NCBI GenBank assembly: GCA_963775335.1
Contig: CAVZIJ010000003.1
Location: forward strand, 1,364,001-1,428,000
Length of the DNA: 64,000 nucleotides
Reading direction: 5' to 3'
Source: CAVQCX01 sp963775335
Lineage (GTDB): Bacteria; Pseudomonadota; Gammaproteobacteria; Chromatiales; Chromatiaceae
Made by a program: the position numbers and the translations under genes. The notes beneath the pieces were generated by a model. The model made no database searches. It saw only the letters and a program-made list of their open reading frames with translations, and was not told the DNA's origin. Positions 42,844-52,357 of this stretch are shown here, one piece after another. Position 1 is the stretch's first letter, and every line of letters begins with the position of its first letter.

Positions 42844-43413
42844 CTGGTGGGGCGGCGCCAACCTCTGGTAGCACTCCCGCGAAGCCCTGGAGCTGTGGAT
42901 GCAGATCCGCTGCGCCGCCTATGCGCTGATGCAGATGTTGGCGCTTTCGGCCCACGAGCACTTCCCGTTGATGGACATCGCGCCCTGGCGCCGCGGCGCT
43001 CCGATCACTGCCGAACTGCTGGCCGCCTGGATGCGCATCAAATTTACCGGGGTTCGCGCTCGCGAGGCCTATCAGCCGAAGTCCAGGAAATCCATCCTGC
43101 CCGAGCCCGCTCCGGATCGTCGCTTGCGATGCTGATCGTGCGCGCTCGCCGCCGGTCGGCGTCATTTCCTCTTCAACTCCGAAGTCTGCCCCGAATCCCC
43201 ACCGCCGGACGGCCGCGGCGAGAAGCGGCAAGTGTCTAAATTTCAGTTACCAGTGAGTCGCGCACTTGATCCGGGTTTGACGGAGCGCCGTCGCGCCGCA
43301 CGACCATGTCCGCACCGAAGGGTCCTTGTAAGAAACATCGAGCGCTTTCGGTAAGCCCGCGCCGTAGCCATACAGCTCTCGAGCTTGCGTTACACTGGAT
43401 TCCGCGCGGCCCA
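42844..43413. other. 570 bp with a probable transposase 3'-end relic
   Basis: The plus frame at 42893-43135 reads LWMQIRCAAYALMQMLALSA then HEHFPLMDIAPWRRGAPITA, like the tail of a DDE transposase, but I cannot name the family. There is no start. The rest of the gap up to the glycoside hydrolase stop holds nothing recognisable. Confidence 0.4.
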
Positions 43414-44658
43414 CTAGATGCACGCGAAGAGGGGTTGTCCCTGCAACGCGTGGTGGCCGATGACAGCGGCGGCCGCGCTCCAGCCCTGGTGCCGGGTGCC
43501 GCCCGGCAGCAGTTCGTGGCCGTGTATGAACTCGGCAAATCCCCAGGCTTCACCCTGCATCGGCATGGCGTTGGCGCGGTGGATGGCGTCCAGGTAGGCC
43601 GTCGCCGTATCGGCTTTTCCCCGTCTGGCCAGATCCGCCACATAGAATCCCGAGATCATCGGCCACAGCCCTCCGTTGTGGTATTCGTACGGGCGATTCT
43701 TGAAGCTGAACGAGAACATCATGTGCAGGTGTTTCCAGTCCTCATCGACGGGCTTGACGACCGGGTGGAATGCGGGCAGCAGTGGCAGTTCCTCATGCAC
43801 CAAGTTATCGGCGATATAGCCATCCACGATACCGCGCTGCCTGTCATCGGCGACATCGAGCAGCGAAACCAGCACATTTGCGAAGGCATCGAAGCGGTAG
43901 CCGTAGCCACCGGGTGAGAAGAACGGCATCCAATAGCGCTCCGCGCCGTGGCGCTCCGCCGTCTTGCGGCCTTTGCTGTAAAGCACGTCATGGTACGCAT
44001 CGTCGGGCATGTCGTCAGAGTCATCGAACCAGTAGTTGGCACGAATCAAATGTTTCAACCTACCGATCCGCGCATCGAGATCGTGATCCCGCGACCCGTG
44101 AAGCGCCGTGCTGATCCGCGCTACGCTGCGTTGTGCCTGCAGGTAGAGCAACTGATCGTAGAGCACGTAGCCATTGTGCAGGTACTCGTCGGCCCAGTCG
44201 CCGGTCAGCGGCACGTAGATGAGTCCGCGGTTGTTGAATTCCCACGCACCCAGGAGGAATAGCACCTTGTTGATGACCGGGAGCATGCGCTTGAGGAAGG
44301 CCTCATCGCCCGTGGCGAGCCAGTATTCAACGCAACCGATGACAAACCAGAGATCGGCGTCTACCCGGCCGGTCGTACCGCCGTAACTGATGCGGCCCAT
44401 GGTGGTATCGACGTTGGTGGGGATTTCGCCGTGCGGCCCCTGATTCGCGGCCAGCGTCTCAAGGGTGTGGCGCGCCGTGTCGATGAGGGCCTCATCGCCG
44501 CTGAGCAGGGCGGCCAGCGAAATGATGACCCCATCGCGGCTCCAGACGCGCCGGTAGTTGTCGTGATGGCTCGGGCTGGCGACGAACCCGTCGACCGAGG
44601 CACAGGCGTGCAGCAACGATAACGCTTGATCGTAGCCATCCCGGATCGCGTTGACCAT
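43414..44658 (-). CDS. Six-hairpin (alpha/alpha)6 glycoside hydrolase family protein
   Basis: The 414-aa protein (start MVNAIRDGYDQ) has the hallmarks of an (alpha/alpha)6 barrel hydrolase: YRRVWSRDGVIISLAALLSG near the N-terminus, GRVDADLWFVIGCVEYWLAT with acidic candidates, YVPLTGDWADEYLHNGY, and a C-terminal EYHNGGLWPMISGFYVADLA followed by QGEAWGFAEFIHG. These resemble amylo-alpha-1,6-glucosidase, GH15 or GH100 proteins. The exact substrate (an alpha-glucan or sucrose) cannot be decided. No signal peptide, so cytoplasmic. No sugar-uptake neighbours. Confidence 0.82.
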   Translation of the reverse strand: MVNAIRDGYDQALSLLHACASVDGFVASPSHHDNYRRVWSRDGVIISLAALLSGDEALIDTARHTLETLAANQGPHGEIPTNVDTTMGRISYGGTTGRVDADLWFVIGCVEYWLATGDEAFLKRMLPVINKVLFLLGAWEFNNRGLIYVPLTGDWADEYLHNGYVLYDQLLYLQAQRSVARISTALHGSRDHDLDARIGRLKHLIRANYWFDDSDDMPDDAYHDVLYSKGRKTAERHGAERYWMPFFSPGGYGYRFDAFANVLVSLLDVADDRQRGIVDGYIADNLVHEELPLLPAFHPVVKPVDEDWKHLHMMFSFSFKNRPYEYHNGGLWPMISGFYVADLARRGKADTATAYLDAIHRANAMPMQGEAWGFAEFIHGHELLPGGTRHQGWSAAAAVIGHHALQGQPLFACI

Positions 44659-44972
44659 GGCTATGTCGCCCGGCGTGCCCGTAGCGGGTTGTGCCAGGCT
44701 ACATTGGCGGCAATCAGGCGAACAATCGGAGACAGACCACGATTTCCGACTGCCAAGGCAAGCACGGTCCGGCGGCGTTTTCCCTCTGTGCACGCATCAG
44801 CACTCTTCACGACTACTATTCCACTTTTCTCACCAGTACGCGGCCCGAACATCGTGGTCCGTCTCCGATTGGTTCGATAGCGACCGAGCACCTCAATGAT
44901 CTGCTGCGCAGCGGCGATGAGGGCGTCGGCGTCTGCTTTGTCAATCTGGCCGCCGCGCTGCAGCGGTCAGCG

Positions 44973-45297
44973 GGATCTTGCACTCAAGCATTCAATCCGA
45001 ACCAGCTTCCAGCCAGCGAACGGCTCGACTGACTGTCGAATAGTGCACTCCGAAATGATCCGCGATTTCCTGCATGGTGTAAACACCGGCAGCAAAGGCA
45101 CGCGCCATCGCTTCACGGCGGTCCGGATAGCGCCTTCCAAACCAGTCGAGCCGCTTCGCCAGCGGTCGGCGCTGCGCCCGAGGTACCTCTCTCAATGCCT
45201 CCGAGGGCCTACCCCTATCTGCGTGCCGCTCCGCGAAGCCCTCGGCACCGAGAAACACCTGGTGGCGCAGCCCATTCCATATGCAACGCCGTACCAA
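44973..45297 (-). pseudogene. RAYT family A, C-terminal relic
   Basis: The frame matches element A only from about IWNGLRHQVFLGAEGFAERH to the C-terminal HTH (TMQEIADHFGVHYSTVSRAV); the first two thirds are missing. The adjacent end sequence (GATCTTGCACTCAAGCATTC) is a degenerate form of the element end. Confidence 0.87.
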
Positions 45298-45362
45298 CCA
45301 ATTCCCGCTGCTGACTAAGCCAAGAGAAGATGCGCGAGTGGAGGTTCGCGAGCATGGGCATA

Positions 45363-45434
45363 CGAAGAAGCAGCGCTGATGTGATCGCTAACGTGCTGAT
45401 TCGGCGAGAGAAGCTGCCAAACTTAGCGCCATTC
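45363..45434. repeat. 72-bp repeat, copy 1
   Basis: Begins CGAAGAAGCAGCGCTGATGT and ends AACTTAGCGCCATTC; differs from the copy at 61488-61559 at only two positions. Not part of a recognised gene. Confidence 0.85.
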
Positions 45435-45518
45435 GACCCTGGCCCCTTAAATTCAGTCTCGATTTTCTCAAACTCGAGCTGCGCACCTGAGCGGCACCGA
45501 CCGCGGCAAAGCGTTTCC

Positions 45519-46751
45519 CTATTGCTTCTCCTGTTCCGGCGCCGGGGCCGGCGGGGGAGGTCGCGGCGTGATGTCGCTGTCGGTAAGCAGGAGGGCGATC
45601 CAGCGGGTCGGCTCATAATGACCTGTGACGACTATCAGGGCAGCCATTAGCGGCACGCCGAGAAAGGCGCCCGGAACGCCCCACATCCAGCCCCAGAACA
45701 GCACTGATAGCAATATAACCAGTGGGGACATCGACAATTGCTGGCCCTGGAGCTCGGGGTCGACATAGTTGCCGATGGAGAAGTGGATCACCGAGAGGGT
45801 CAGCAACACGGTCAACGGCAGCGTGACGCCGCCGAACTGGATGACCGCGAACAGCGTCGGCGGGACCACCGCGATCACCGCACCGATGACGGGAACGTAG
45901 TTCAGCAGGAAGCCGAGCAGACCCCAGATCAGGGCGAAGTCCAGGCCCACGCCAAAGCAGGAGACAATGGTGAGCAGCGCGATGAGCGCGCTGGTGAAGG
46001 TGCGCACCAGGGCGTAGCGCCGGTACTGGTACATCATCGACCGGGTTACGTCCAGCACCTTCTGAACCTCGCTCTCCGGCGTCGCCCGCTGCAGGCGGTT
46101 GAAAAACCGCGGGGCCTCCCATAGACCCATGATGACGTAGGCAACGGTTATCAGCGCCGTCTCGGATACGGTGTAGACACTGCCGAGCAGGGCGGAGGCA
46201 GCCGCACTGATGCGCCCGAGAAGTTGTCGCACCAGTTCGTCCAGGCGCGTCACATCGAGGCCGAAGTGATGAAACCATGCGTAGCCACTGTGCACCACCG
46301 CTGTGACCCGGTTGGTGTAGCGTGGCAACTCATCGGCCAGAACCTGTACGCTGATGACCAGGCCATACACGAACACCGACAACACCACAAGAATGGTGAG
46401 GAGGGTAAGGCCGTAGGCCAGGAGGTGCACCAGCCGTCGGCGCAGCCACGCATACAGCGGCCAGGCGATGAACAGGACGAAGATCGCCAGGGCGAGCGGC
46501 ATGATCACCGCTCCTGCTACCTTCAGCGCACCAAGGACGATGAGCGTCAGCAACGCAGCAAACGGGCCGCGGCTGTTGGGCTGTGACGGTGAGCTTTCCA
46601 ATGTCGGCAATCCAGCAGTTCTTTGCTCATGGTAACCGGTTGGTGGGCGGGATGCGCATCCTTCCCTGGTAAATAGAGTAGTCGCCCCGATAGCTCCGCG
46701 ACCTTTGAGGGAGAGAGGTGACCACATGACCGGATACGGGAAGACATCCAA
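45519..46751 (-). CDS. AI-2E family transporter (second copy)
   Basis: The protein (up to 410 aa) has the AI-2E permease pattern: helix pair LKVAGAVIMPLALAIFVLFI and LAYGLTLLTILVVLSVFVYG, a soluble middle, then FLLNYVPVIGAVIAVVPPTL and the terminal GVPGAFLGVPLMAALIVVTG. It ends in a Pro-rich tail (PPPPAPAPEQEKQ). It is only distantly similar to the copy at 33333. The start is uncertain: the 46751 ATG has no ribosome-binding site. A separate ATG near 46630 in another frame hints at a possible N-terminal frameshift. Confidence 0.85.
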   Translation of the reverse strand: MDVFPYPVMWSPLSLKGRGAIGATTLFTREGCASRPPTGYHEQRTAGLPTLESSPSQPNSRGPFAALLTLIVLGALKVAGAVIMPLALAIFVLFIAWPLYAWLRRRLVHLLAYGLTLLTILVVLSVFVYGLVISVQVLADELPRYTNRVTAVVHSGYAWFHHFGLDVTRLDELVRQLLGRISAAASALLGSVYTVSETALITVAYVIMGLWEAPRFFNRLQRATPESEVQKVLDVTRSMMYQYRRYALVRTFTSALIALLTIVSCFGVGLDFALIWGLLGFLLNYVPVIGAVIAVVPPTLFAVIQFGGVTLPLTVLLTLSVIHFSIGNYVDPELQGQQLSMSPLVILLSVLFWGWMWGVPGAFLGVPLMAALIVVTGHYEPTRWIALLLTDSDITPRPPPPAPAPEQEKQ

Positions 46752-46884
46752 GGATCGACCAGTCGCAAGGCTGTCGCGGCCCGAAAACGCTTCGGCGGAG
46801 GCGGTCCCCCGAAAGATCGATATCGGGGTCTCGAGCCTGGAACGCTGGCGCGCCGAGGCATTGGCGATGCCCGAGCGCTGGCGT
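46726..46884 (+). pseudogene. IS transposase OrfA-like HTH fragment
   Basis: The frame MTGYGKTSKDRPVARLSRPE continues NASAEAVPRKIDIGVSSLER, matching the N-terminal HTH of IS3/IS66-associated OrfA proteins ('PENASvaevAre.GIs..TLy.WR'). It ends after ~53 codons without a catalytic part. It overlaps the 5' end of the AI-2E gene on the other strand. Confidence 0.6.
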
Positions 46885-46987
46885 GGGGTCGCGTCTTGTG
46901 CCTTGCCTAAGCGGAATACCAGATTTGCCCCTTCTTTCGCGGCTCTTTCCGAGGTTGTGTCAAAGTTGGGTGGGGACCGGCGTGCAT

Positions 46988-47515
46988 TCAGTTCGTAGAT
47001 CGTCGTCTACGCCAATCCCCGGGCGGCAAACCGAAATGACCTTTGAAGGCGCGCTGGAAAGCGGCCGAGGAGGCATATCCGACCTCGTCCGCCAGCGTGC
47101 CTGCGCTGCGTCCGCTGTCGCCCAGGCGGTGCGCTGCATGGTGCATGGGGAGCCGCGTCAGCTAATGCATCGGCGCTTCACCAACCACTGTCTTGAAGCG
47201 TTCGGCCAGGAGAGAGCGGTAGCAGGCCACCTCCTCCGCGAGTGCATCGACGCTCCACTGCTCCCCCGACGCCTCATGCATCAGCCGCAGAACCTTGCCC
47301 AGCACCGGATCGCGCAGCCCGGCCAGCCAGCCGGTGGTATCGGCCCGCATGGTGTCGACGTACCCGCGCAGGCTCTCCAGGAACAGGAGCTCCGCCAAGC
47401 GCACACACAAGCTGGCAGTGCCGGGCTCGTTGCTCAGCGCTTCATTGATGGCATAGCGGACCAGCAGATGGAGCGCAGCACCTATGTGCCGTTGTCCAGC
47501 GCCGCGCTGTTCCTG
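46988..47515 (-). pseudogene. AraC-family regulator, truncated with internal stop
   Basis: The frame contains the linker and first HTH of an AraC regulator (WLAGLRDPVLGKVLRLMHEA; WSVDALAEEVACYRSLLAER; FKTVVGEAPMH). A TAG then stands where Tyr/Trp is expected (PMHyLTR), and the second HTH follows in the same frame (LADEVGYASSAAFQRAFKGH then FGLPPGDWRR). The N-terminal cupin domain is missing beyond about 47515. The regulator is therefore inactive. Confidence 0.85.
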
Positions 47516-47557
47516 ATCTTCTGGCAGTGACGGCCCATCGACAACCTCGTTTGAAGC

Positions 47558-47790
47558 ATGGATACCAAGTGGGCTACCCTCGCGTTGTATAGCGTCGCTG
47601 CCGCCGGCTGGCTGCTGGTGCTCTCCGGCACCTTCGTCATCAGCCACTTCCACCTCTTCGGCTTGCGCCAGGTGTGGCTGAAACCTGCGTCGTCGGCCGT
47701 ATCCCCCGCCGCAGTTCCAGGAGCGCTTGCACTACCGGGTTCCGCCGAGCGGCGGGTTGCCGCGAGCAATGGAGCCTGCCCCTTTGCCCG
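47558..47790 (+). pseudogene. Methyltransferase-like membrane protein fragment (MddA/NnrU-type)
   Basis: The first 38 residues (ALYSVAAAGWLLVLSGTFVI then SHFHLFGLRQVWL) match the segment before the catalytic domain in methanethiol S-methyltransferase-type proteins. A shifted frame then shows RRPYPPPQFQERLHYR, similar to the following 'RPY.PP.F....LYR' part. No complete domain remains. Confidence 0.55.
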
Positions 47791-47989
47791 CATAGTGGTC
47801 AGTGGCGTCAGGCCTCGAATTTCCTGTTTCAATCCCTCCGTCCCCTTCCTAAACTCCCATGATTTCGGCGGGGTGTCCATGCCGGCAGCAACGGCGGCGT
47901 CTGAGCCTTGACGCGCCGCTCAGGGCGACCATAATGTCGCTAAGGCGGATAGACTTCGCATCTTTCACCTTCCGAGATTGGAGCAACAC

Positions 47990-48631
47990 ATGGCACACGT
48001 CGACTGGCACATGAAAGGGCGGTGGCTGAAGAACTGCAATTGCGCCTATGGATGCCCTTGCGATTTCAACGCCAGACCGACCCACGGGCATTGTGAAGGC
48101 ATGGTAGGAATGAGGATCGACTCGGGCTATTTCGGGGACGTCGATCTGAGTGGTCTGCACTGGGCGGCCGTTTACCATTGGCCGGGAGCCTTGCACGAGG
48201 GCAACGGCACGCTGCAGCCAATCATCGACGAGCGCGCAACCGATGAGCAACGCGCCGCCTTGCTCACCATCCTAAGTGGCTTGGAGCAGAATGACGGAAC
48301 CTTTCTCCATATCGTGAGCATGATCGTCACCAAAGTGCTCGACCCACTGTTCGTTCCCATGGAATTCGAATTCGACATCGAACGGCGCAAGGCAAGGTTC
48401 GTCGCCAAGGGGGTCTTTGAGACGATCACCGACCCGATCAAGAATCCCGTCACCGGAGCCGAGTACCGGGTGCAGGTGCATATACCGGAGCCCTTCGAGT
48501 ACGGTCTCGCCGATATCGCGAGTGCCACAGTCAACAAGGGCACCGGGGAGATTCAGTACGACTGGCCGAATTCCCATAGCTCAATGGCCTACGTCGAGCA
48601 CAGCCCGCTTGGTGTCGCTCAGGGCCAGTAG
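47990..48631 (+). CDS. DUF1326 domain protein, 213 aa
   Basis: The ATG at 47990 has GGAG six bases upstream. The protein shows the DUF1326 pattern: W.LKNCNCAYGCPCDF with a cysteine cluster (C-x-C-x3-C-x-C), HGHCEGMVGMRIDSGYFGDV, and a long beta-rich body ending in the NSHSSMAYVEHS segment. Function unproven. DUF1326 genes are regularly followed by DUF2182 genes, as here (90 bp downstream). The cysteines suggest metal binding. Confidence 0.9.
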   Translation: MAHVDWHMKGRWLKNCNCAYGCPCDFNARPTHGHCEGMVGMRIDSGYFGDVDLSGLHWAAVYHWPGALHEGNGTLQPIIDERATDEQRAALLTILSGLEQNDGTFLHIVSMIVTKVLDPLFVPMEFEFDIERRKARFVAKGVFETITDPIKNPVTGAEYRVQVHIPEPFEYGLADIASATVNKGTGEIQYDWPNSHSSMAYVEHSPLGVAQGQ

Positions 48632-48720
48632 TCTGCCAAATGCGCTGTTTCTCGCCTTGATGACGATGCGGAAGGCTCGCCATATCTGTGGCTACAAGGG
48701 CAGTTTGGGAATCGCTGTAC

Positions 48721-49503
48721 ATGCGCGATGGCCGGCTAAGTGCGGTGCTCAGGCAGGACCGCTACCTGGTCCTTTCGGGTCTGGCGGGAATTACCGCGGC
48801 GGCCTGGGGCTACATGGTGTACCTCGCGCACGCCATGAGCTCGATGGACATGGCCCCGCATCAGGCCGTGGCGCAAATGCAGGGGTGGGGGGCAACCGAT
48901 CTGTTCCTGTTGTTTGTGATGTGGGCAGTCATGATGGTGGCGATGATGGTTCCCTCCGCGACACCCATGATCCTGCTCTTCGCGACCATCAACCGCAAAC
49001 GCCGCCAGCTGGACTGCCCCTTCGTTCCGACCAGCGTGTTCCTGCTCGGATACCTGGTGATCTGGACTGCGTTCAGTATCGTCGCGACCCTGGTCCAGTG
49101 GGCACTGCACGCCGCCGCCCTGCTGTCACCGATGATGGTAAGCTCGAGTCCCGTTCTCGGAGGTGTCCTTCTGATCGGGGCCGGTATCTTCCAATGGACA
49201 CCGTTTAAGCGCGCCTGCCTGCAGCACTGCCGATCCCCCTTCGACTTCCTGATGGCTGACTGGAGGGACGGCAGCCGCGGCGCCTTCGTGATGGGAACGC
49301 GTCACGGCCTCTACTGCCTGGGATGCTGCTGGCTCCTGATGGCATTGTTGTTCGTGGCTGGGGTCATGAACCTCCTCTGGGTCGCGGCTATCTCTTTCTT
49401 CGTCCTTCTCGAAAAGCTGGCACCTGCCGGGGGTATCCTGGGTCGCATCACCGGGGCCGTTCTGGCCGCGGCCGGGATCGGTCTACTGACGCTGGCGTCT
49501 TAG
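48721..49503 (+). CDS. DUF2182 integral membrane protein
   Basis: A 260-aa protein with about seven membrane helices, the signature MWAVMMVAMMVPSATPMILL near residue 60, and PFKRACLQHCRSPFDFLM in the middle, both typical of DUF2182 (putative metal-binding membrane protein). A GTG at 48688 would add 11 residues. It follows the DUF1326 gene, its usual partner. The Met- and Cys-rich helices suggest copper or other soft-metal handling; this is inference. Confidence 0.9.
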   Translation: MRDGRLSAVLRQDRYLVLSGLAGITAAAWGYMVYLAHAMSSMDMAPHQAVAQMQGWGATDLFLLFVMWAVMMVAMMVPSATPMILLFATINRKRRQLDCPFVPTSVFLLGYLVIWTAFSIVATLVQWALHAAALLSPMMVSSSPVLGGVLLIGAGIFQWTPFKRACLQHCRSPFDFLMADWRDGSRGAFVMGTRHGLYCLGCCWLLMALLFVAGVMNLLWVAAISFFVLLEKLAPAGGILGRITGAVLAAAGIGLLTLAS

Positions 49504-49580
49504 TGTCTTAGGGCTCAGGTCTTGCCCGCCGAGCCGCACTCGCCCCTGATCCGTTTGCGAGGTCACGAGAATCAGTGGGG

Positions 49581-50364
49581 TCAGACTCGAGCGATCTTGG
49601 CGCTCCTGAGCTCGGCCGACTTCCGATCGGCGCCACGGGGTTTAGGCGCGGCTCGCCGACTCACCATCGTCTCGATCCTCTCACGAAACCGATCCTCCCC
49701 CAACACCCATGCCTTGTTGGTCGCCTCTCGGATTTCCACCCGCGTAGTCTGGCCGATGTGGACATCGAACAGGTGTCGATGACGCTCGCACCGGGTCTCC
49801 GCCGACTCCCCCAGGCGCCGGTAAAGTCGGTGGGGTATCACCAGTGGGTCTTGCTCGCCCAACGCACTGCGACGGTAGCTGGCCCAAGGATACTCGCCCG
49901 GATGCCCCACCATGCGAGCTCGAACCGGGTTGAGCTCGATGTAGCGGCTGCACGCAAGGAGGTACGCCTCGCTGTCGATCAGGCTCGCCCTGTAGCGCCC
50001 CTCCCACAAAGTCCCGGCCGTCTGCGGGTATGATTGAAATACTGAACATATACCCGCCCAAGGGCCTGCATGACTTTGCCGATACCCCTCTCCTCCGAGG
50101 GCGTGATGAGCAGGTGGACGTGGTTGGTTATCAGCACATCAGCACATGAGCACGTGAGCACATGAGCACATGAGCACATGAGCACATGAGCACATGAGCA
50201 CATGAGCATGGACAGCCCAACCAAAACGCTTGCAACCCTCCTCCAGTTTCTCCAGATAGAGGCGGTAATCACTTTTGGCGGCGAAGATAACTTCCCGGTT
50301 GTTGCCCCCTCTAGATGACGTGTTGCGGTTGCTCAGGCAAGACGAAACGTGGCAATCGAGCCAT
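49581..50364 (-). pseudogene. RAYT family B with tandem-repeat insertion and frameshifts
   Basis: Pieces in three frames reconstruct a family B RAYT: MARLPRFVLPEQPQHVI, then GNNREVIFAAKSDYRLYLEK and EEGCKRFGWAVHAHVLM, then TNHVHLLITPSEERGIGKVM with HUH motif HVH, then GRYRASLIDSEAYLLACSRY (candidate catalytic Tyr) to the basic C-terminus. Lesions: a stop/frameshift after QHVI, an octamer repeat array (50133-50204) that shifts frame next to the HUH motif, and a frameshift near 50010. Ends carry GGGGTCAGACTCGA-type repeats. Confidence 0.88.
50133..50204. repeat. Octamer tandem repeat, nine units of AGCACATG
   Basis: Nine contiguous 8-bp units (72 bp): seven exact AGCACATG, one AGCACATC (50133) and one AGCACGTG (50149), followed by a partial unit. 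It lies inside the RAYT family B gene, between HAHVLM and TNHVHLL, and encodes a repeating AHVLMCSC on the minus strand. Confidence 0.95.
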
Positions 50365-50942
50365 TCCTTGCTACTGTATTCTCCAAGCCTTAAACCATCC
50401 TCATCGTAACGTTTCCCGACCAATTAATCGAGTCTGCCCCTTTAATTCATCAATCGAGTCTGACCCCTTTGATTCCCCTCATCGTAACGTTTCCCGACCA
50501 ATCATTCGAGTCTGACCCCTTTGATTACCTTGACTATTCAATGAGTTATAAATGTGTCGGCTCGGCGCGCCCGAACTGTCCACCTTCGTTGGCACTGCTG
50601 TACGCCTGCCTTTTCCAGGAACGTTCCCGCCCGGACCCCCAGGCAGGGCGCCACGTATTACTTGTCTCAAAGTTATCACGACGCTGTACCGCAGGTGTTT
50701 CCCGTCAGCCGAGGCTGGAATGCTCGCAGATATGTCGCGACTACGGTGAGACTATTAATAAGTTATTGTTTTGACAAGCAATGTTATTAACTTAGCGCCA
50801 TTAGTGCTGTGACTCCTTTTTCCCAAACGAGTTGCGCACTTGCTGCTCTCGCCCCATTCTGAGAACTGATGACTTTCCAGCAGGGTTACGCAACACTCGG
50901 AAATGCGCTGGTCCTCTTGCTACCCCAAAATAGGAGTCGGTT
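50365..50942. other. About 580 bp with REP family B repeats, no gene
   Basis: The stretch holds several copies of TCGAGTCTGACCCCTTTGAT and a repeated block CCTCATCGTAACGTTTCCCG at about 50398 and 50478. From about 50540 to 50900 nothing is recognised. Confidence 0.5.
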
Positions 50943-51436
50943 ATGGAACTAGACAGTGAGCCTCCTACTAACTTTGTGCAGGCAATTTTTGGCACTATCG
51001 CGTCAGTCCTGGGATTGATTCTCATTGCCTTTGGCGTTTGGGCGCTTGCTGGCGCGATCTATCTTGCTTGGGATCTGTTTCGGAATCCGGGCAGCATCGC
51101 GATTTTTGCCGAGTATTTTCTCAAGACGGCAAAGATTGGTGCACACCTCGAAAATGGCGGTGATGCCGCGGTTCACCTGCTTTCGTGGTTTGTCGTGATA
51201 CTACTACTACTTGTGATGGGTAAACTGGGAGATTGGGCCGTCACCGTGGGTGCAAAGCTCCTTAACATACCTGACCGACAACGAAATTAGACTCCGCTGA
51301 GTTCGTTTTTCGCGACGGTCCACGGATTCTGGTAGACCTCCTTCGGGACCGGGCGGGGCCTATTGGAAACGGTGCGGCCTTGTGCTCGTGGAGCTGGCGT
51401 TTCCCGCCGTCGGGAAAACGGCTACGACCCCTTTGC
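50909..51436 (+). mobile_element. 530-bp duplicated cassette, copy 1
   Basis: This block is repeated at 58592-59121 with about 95% identity by eye, including the leader (TCTTGCTACCCCAAAATAGG), the whole 115-aa gene and 145 bp downstream. Outside these limits the two loci are unrelated. At the right end it joins the 3' end of an IS91 transposase fragment. No transposase lies inside. Confidence 0.8.
50943..51290 (+). CDS. Two-TM membrane protein of the duplicated cassette, 115 aa (copy 1)
   Basis: The ATG follows TAGGAGTCGGTT, giving a good ribosome-binding site. The protein has two strong membrane helices (IASVLGLILIAFGVWALAGA, residues ~18-40; SWFVVILLLLVMGKLGDW, ~81-98) with a charged loop between (DLFRNPGSIAIFAEYFLKTA). 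No signal peptide or catalytic motif; I do not recognise the family. Differences between the copies are mostly conservative or silent, suggesting selection on the protein. Confidence 0.7.
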   Translation: MELDSEPPTNFVQAIFGTIASVLGLILIAFGVWALAGAIYLAWDLFRNPGSIAIFAEYFLKTAKIGAHLENGGDAAVHLLSWFVVILLLLVMGKLGDWAVTVGAKLLNIPDRQRN

Positions 51437-51700
51437 TACGGCCTCGATACGGACTTGGAGGTCCATCGAGAAGCCGCTGCGCTGCCAGTCCAGCAACCTG
51501 TCCACCAGGTCCTCGTCGATGGCTTCTTCGGCGAGCAGCATCTCGAGCACGACGCGGAGAAACGGTTGCTCGAGCAGCTCCGCGGGGATGGGCGGCAAGA
51601 CCCGGAACACCCCGTTGGAGTGGAAGACACCGTCGGTGACCAGGGCGTGGATATGGGGGTGGAAGGTGACCAGATCCCCGAAGGTCCGCACGAATCAATC
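51422..51700 (-). pseudogene. IS91-family transposase fragment
   Basis: The frame reads FGDLVTFHPHIHALVTDGVF, the IS91 Y2-transposase segment with the HPHIHALV metal-binding histidines, then PPIPAELLEQPFLRVVLEML and GFSMDLQVRIEA. It then enters the duplicated cassette and stops. The N-terminal and catalytic tyrosine regions are missing. Confidence 0.85.
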
Positions 51701-52040
51701 CAGTCTGACTTTGATTACGGAGATCAACGCCGCTTCCAAGAGCGTCTTCCTGGGCGAGCTGGATACGGCGGCGGCCCACGCCGCCAAGGTCGAGACCATC
51801 GTCGGCACGGCGGTCAAGCCCGCCGACGACTGGCATACGGACACCGTCGCCGAGGTCCGGCTCATACGCCGCAATTTTGACGCCGTTGCTAAGCTTTACG
51901 CGTCCGCCATGGCCATGAATCCCGACGAGCGGGGTTCCCACGAGTCGACATGGAAGCAGGCAAAGCGGCTGCTGGGCCGCCTGACTCCAGAGGCAGCGCA
52001 GCGGGCGGCGGTGGCCGCGGCGTTTGGACATCTGCAATGA
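51701..52040 (+). other. Open frame of about 110 codons, unknown
   Basis: From about TLITEINAASKSVFLGELDT to the stop, the frame has protein-like composition and helical pattern (AAAHAAKVETIVGTAVKPAD; RLLGRLTPEAAQRAAVAAAF), but no start codon with a ribosome-binding site and no recognised family. It may be the 3' part of a broken gene. Confidence 0.35.
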
Positions 52041-52060
52041 GCGCAGCGCAGCTTCAGGCT

Positions 52061-52327
52061 TCACTCGCTCCATAAGCGCAACGCATTGCGCACGGACTGT
52101 CCAGCGTCTCCCCGCGCCGCCTCGTCCCCCTTGGCGAGCATTGCGTCCACTTCGGCCGCGGCTTCCCACCAGTCCTTGATGGGATCGCCCGACGCAAAGC
52201 CGTGTCTTTCGCCGCAATAGTAAGCGGCTACGGCGATCATCCGATGGCGCTGCTCCGCGGTGACGGACGGCTCGCGGGATACCAGGCCGTCGCTGGCGGC
52301 GCCCGGCGTGTGCTCTGGAATGACCAT
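52061..52327 (-). CDS. DUF2934 domain protein, 88 aa
   Basis: The central part, EQRHRMIAVAAYYCGERHGF followed by DPIKDWWEAAAEVDAML, fits the DUF2934 motif ('I...AY..ae.RGf..G...dWl.AE.ev'). The family is a short helical domain common in stress-related bacterial genes, function unknown. The start ATG is preceded by GGAGG. Confidence 0.75.
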   Translation of the reverse strand: MVIPEHTPGAASDGLVSREPSVTAEQRHRMIAVAAYYCGERHGFASGDPIKDWWEAAAEVDAMLAKGDEAARGDAGQSVRNALRLWSE

Positions 52328-52357
52328 GGACCTCCTTAGCTCTAGCTTTGATTACGG

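Noticed and set aside
50133..50204. Octamer array as a possible CRISPR
   Set aside because: Units are contiguous 8-mers without spacers and lie inside a transposase gene; it is a microsatellite.
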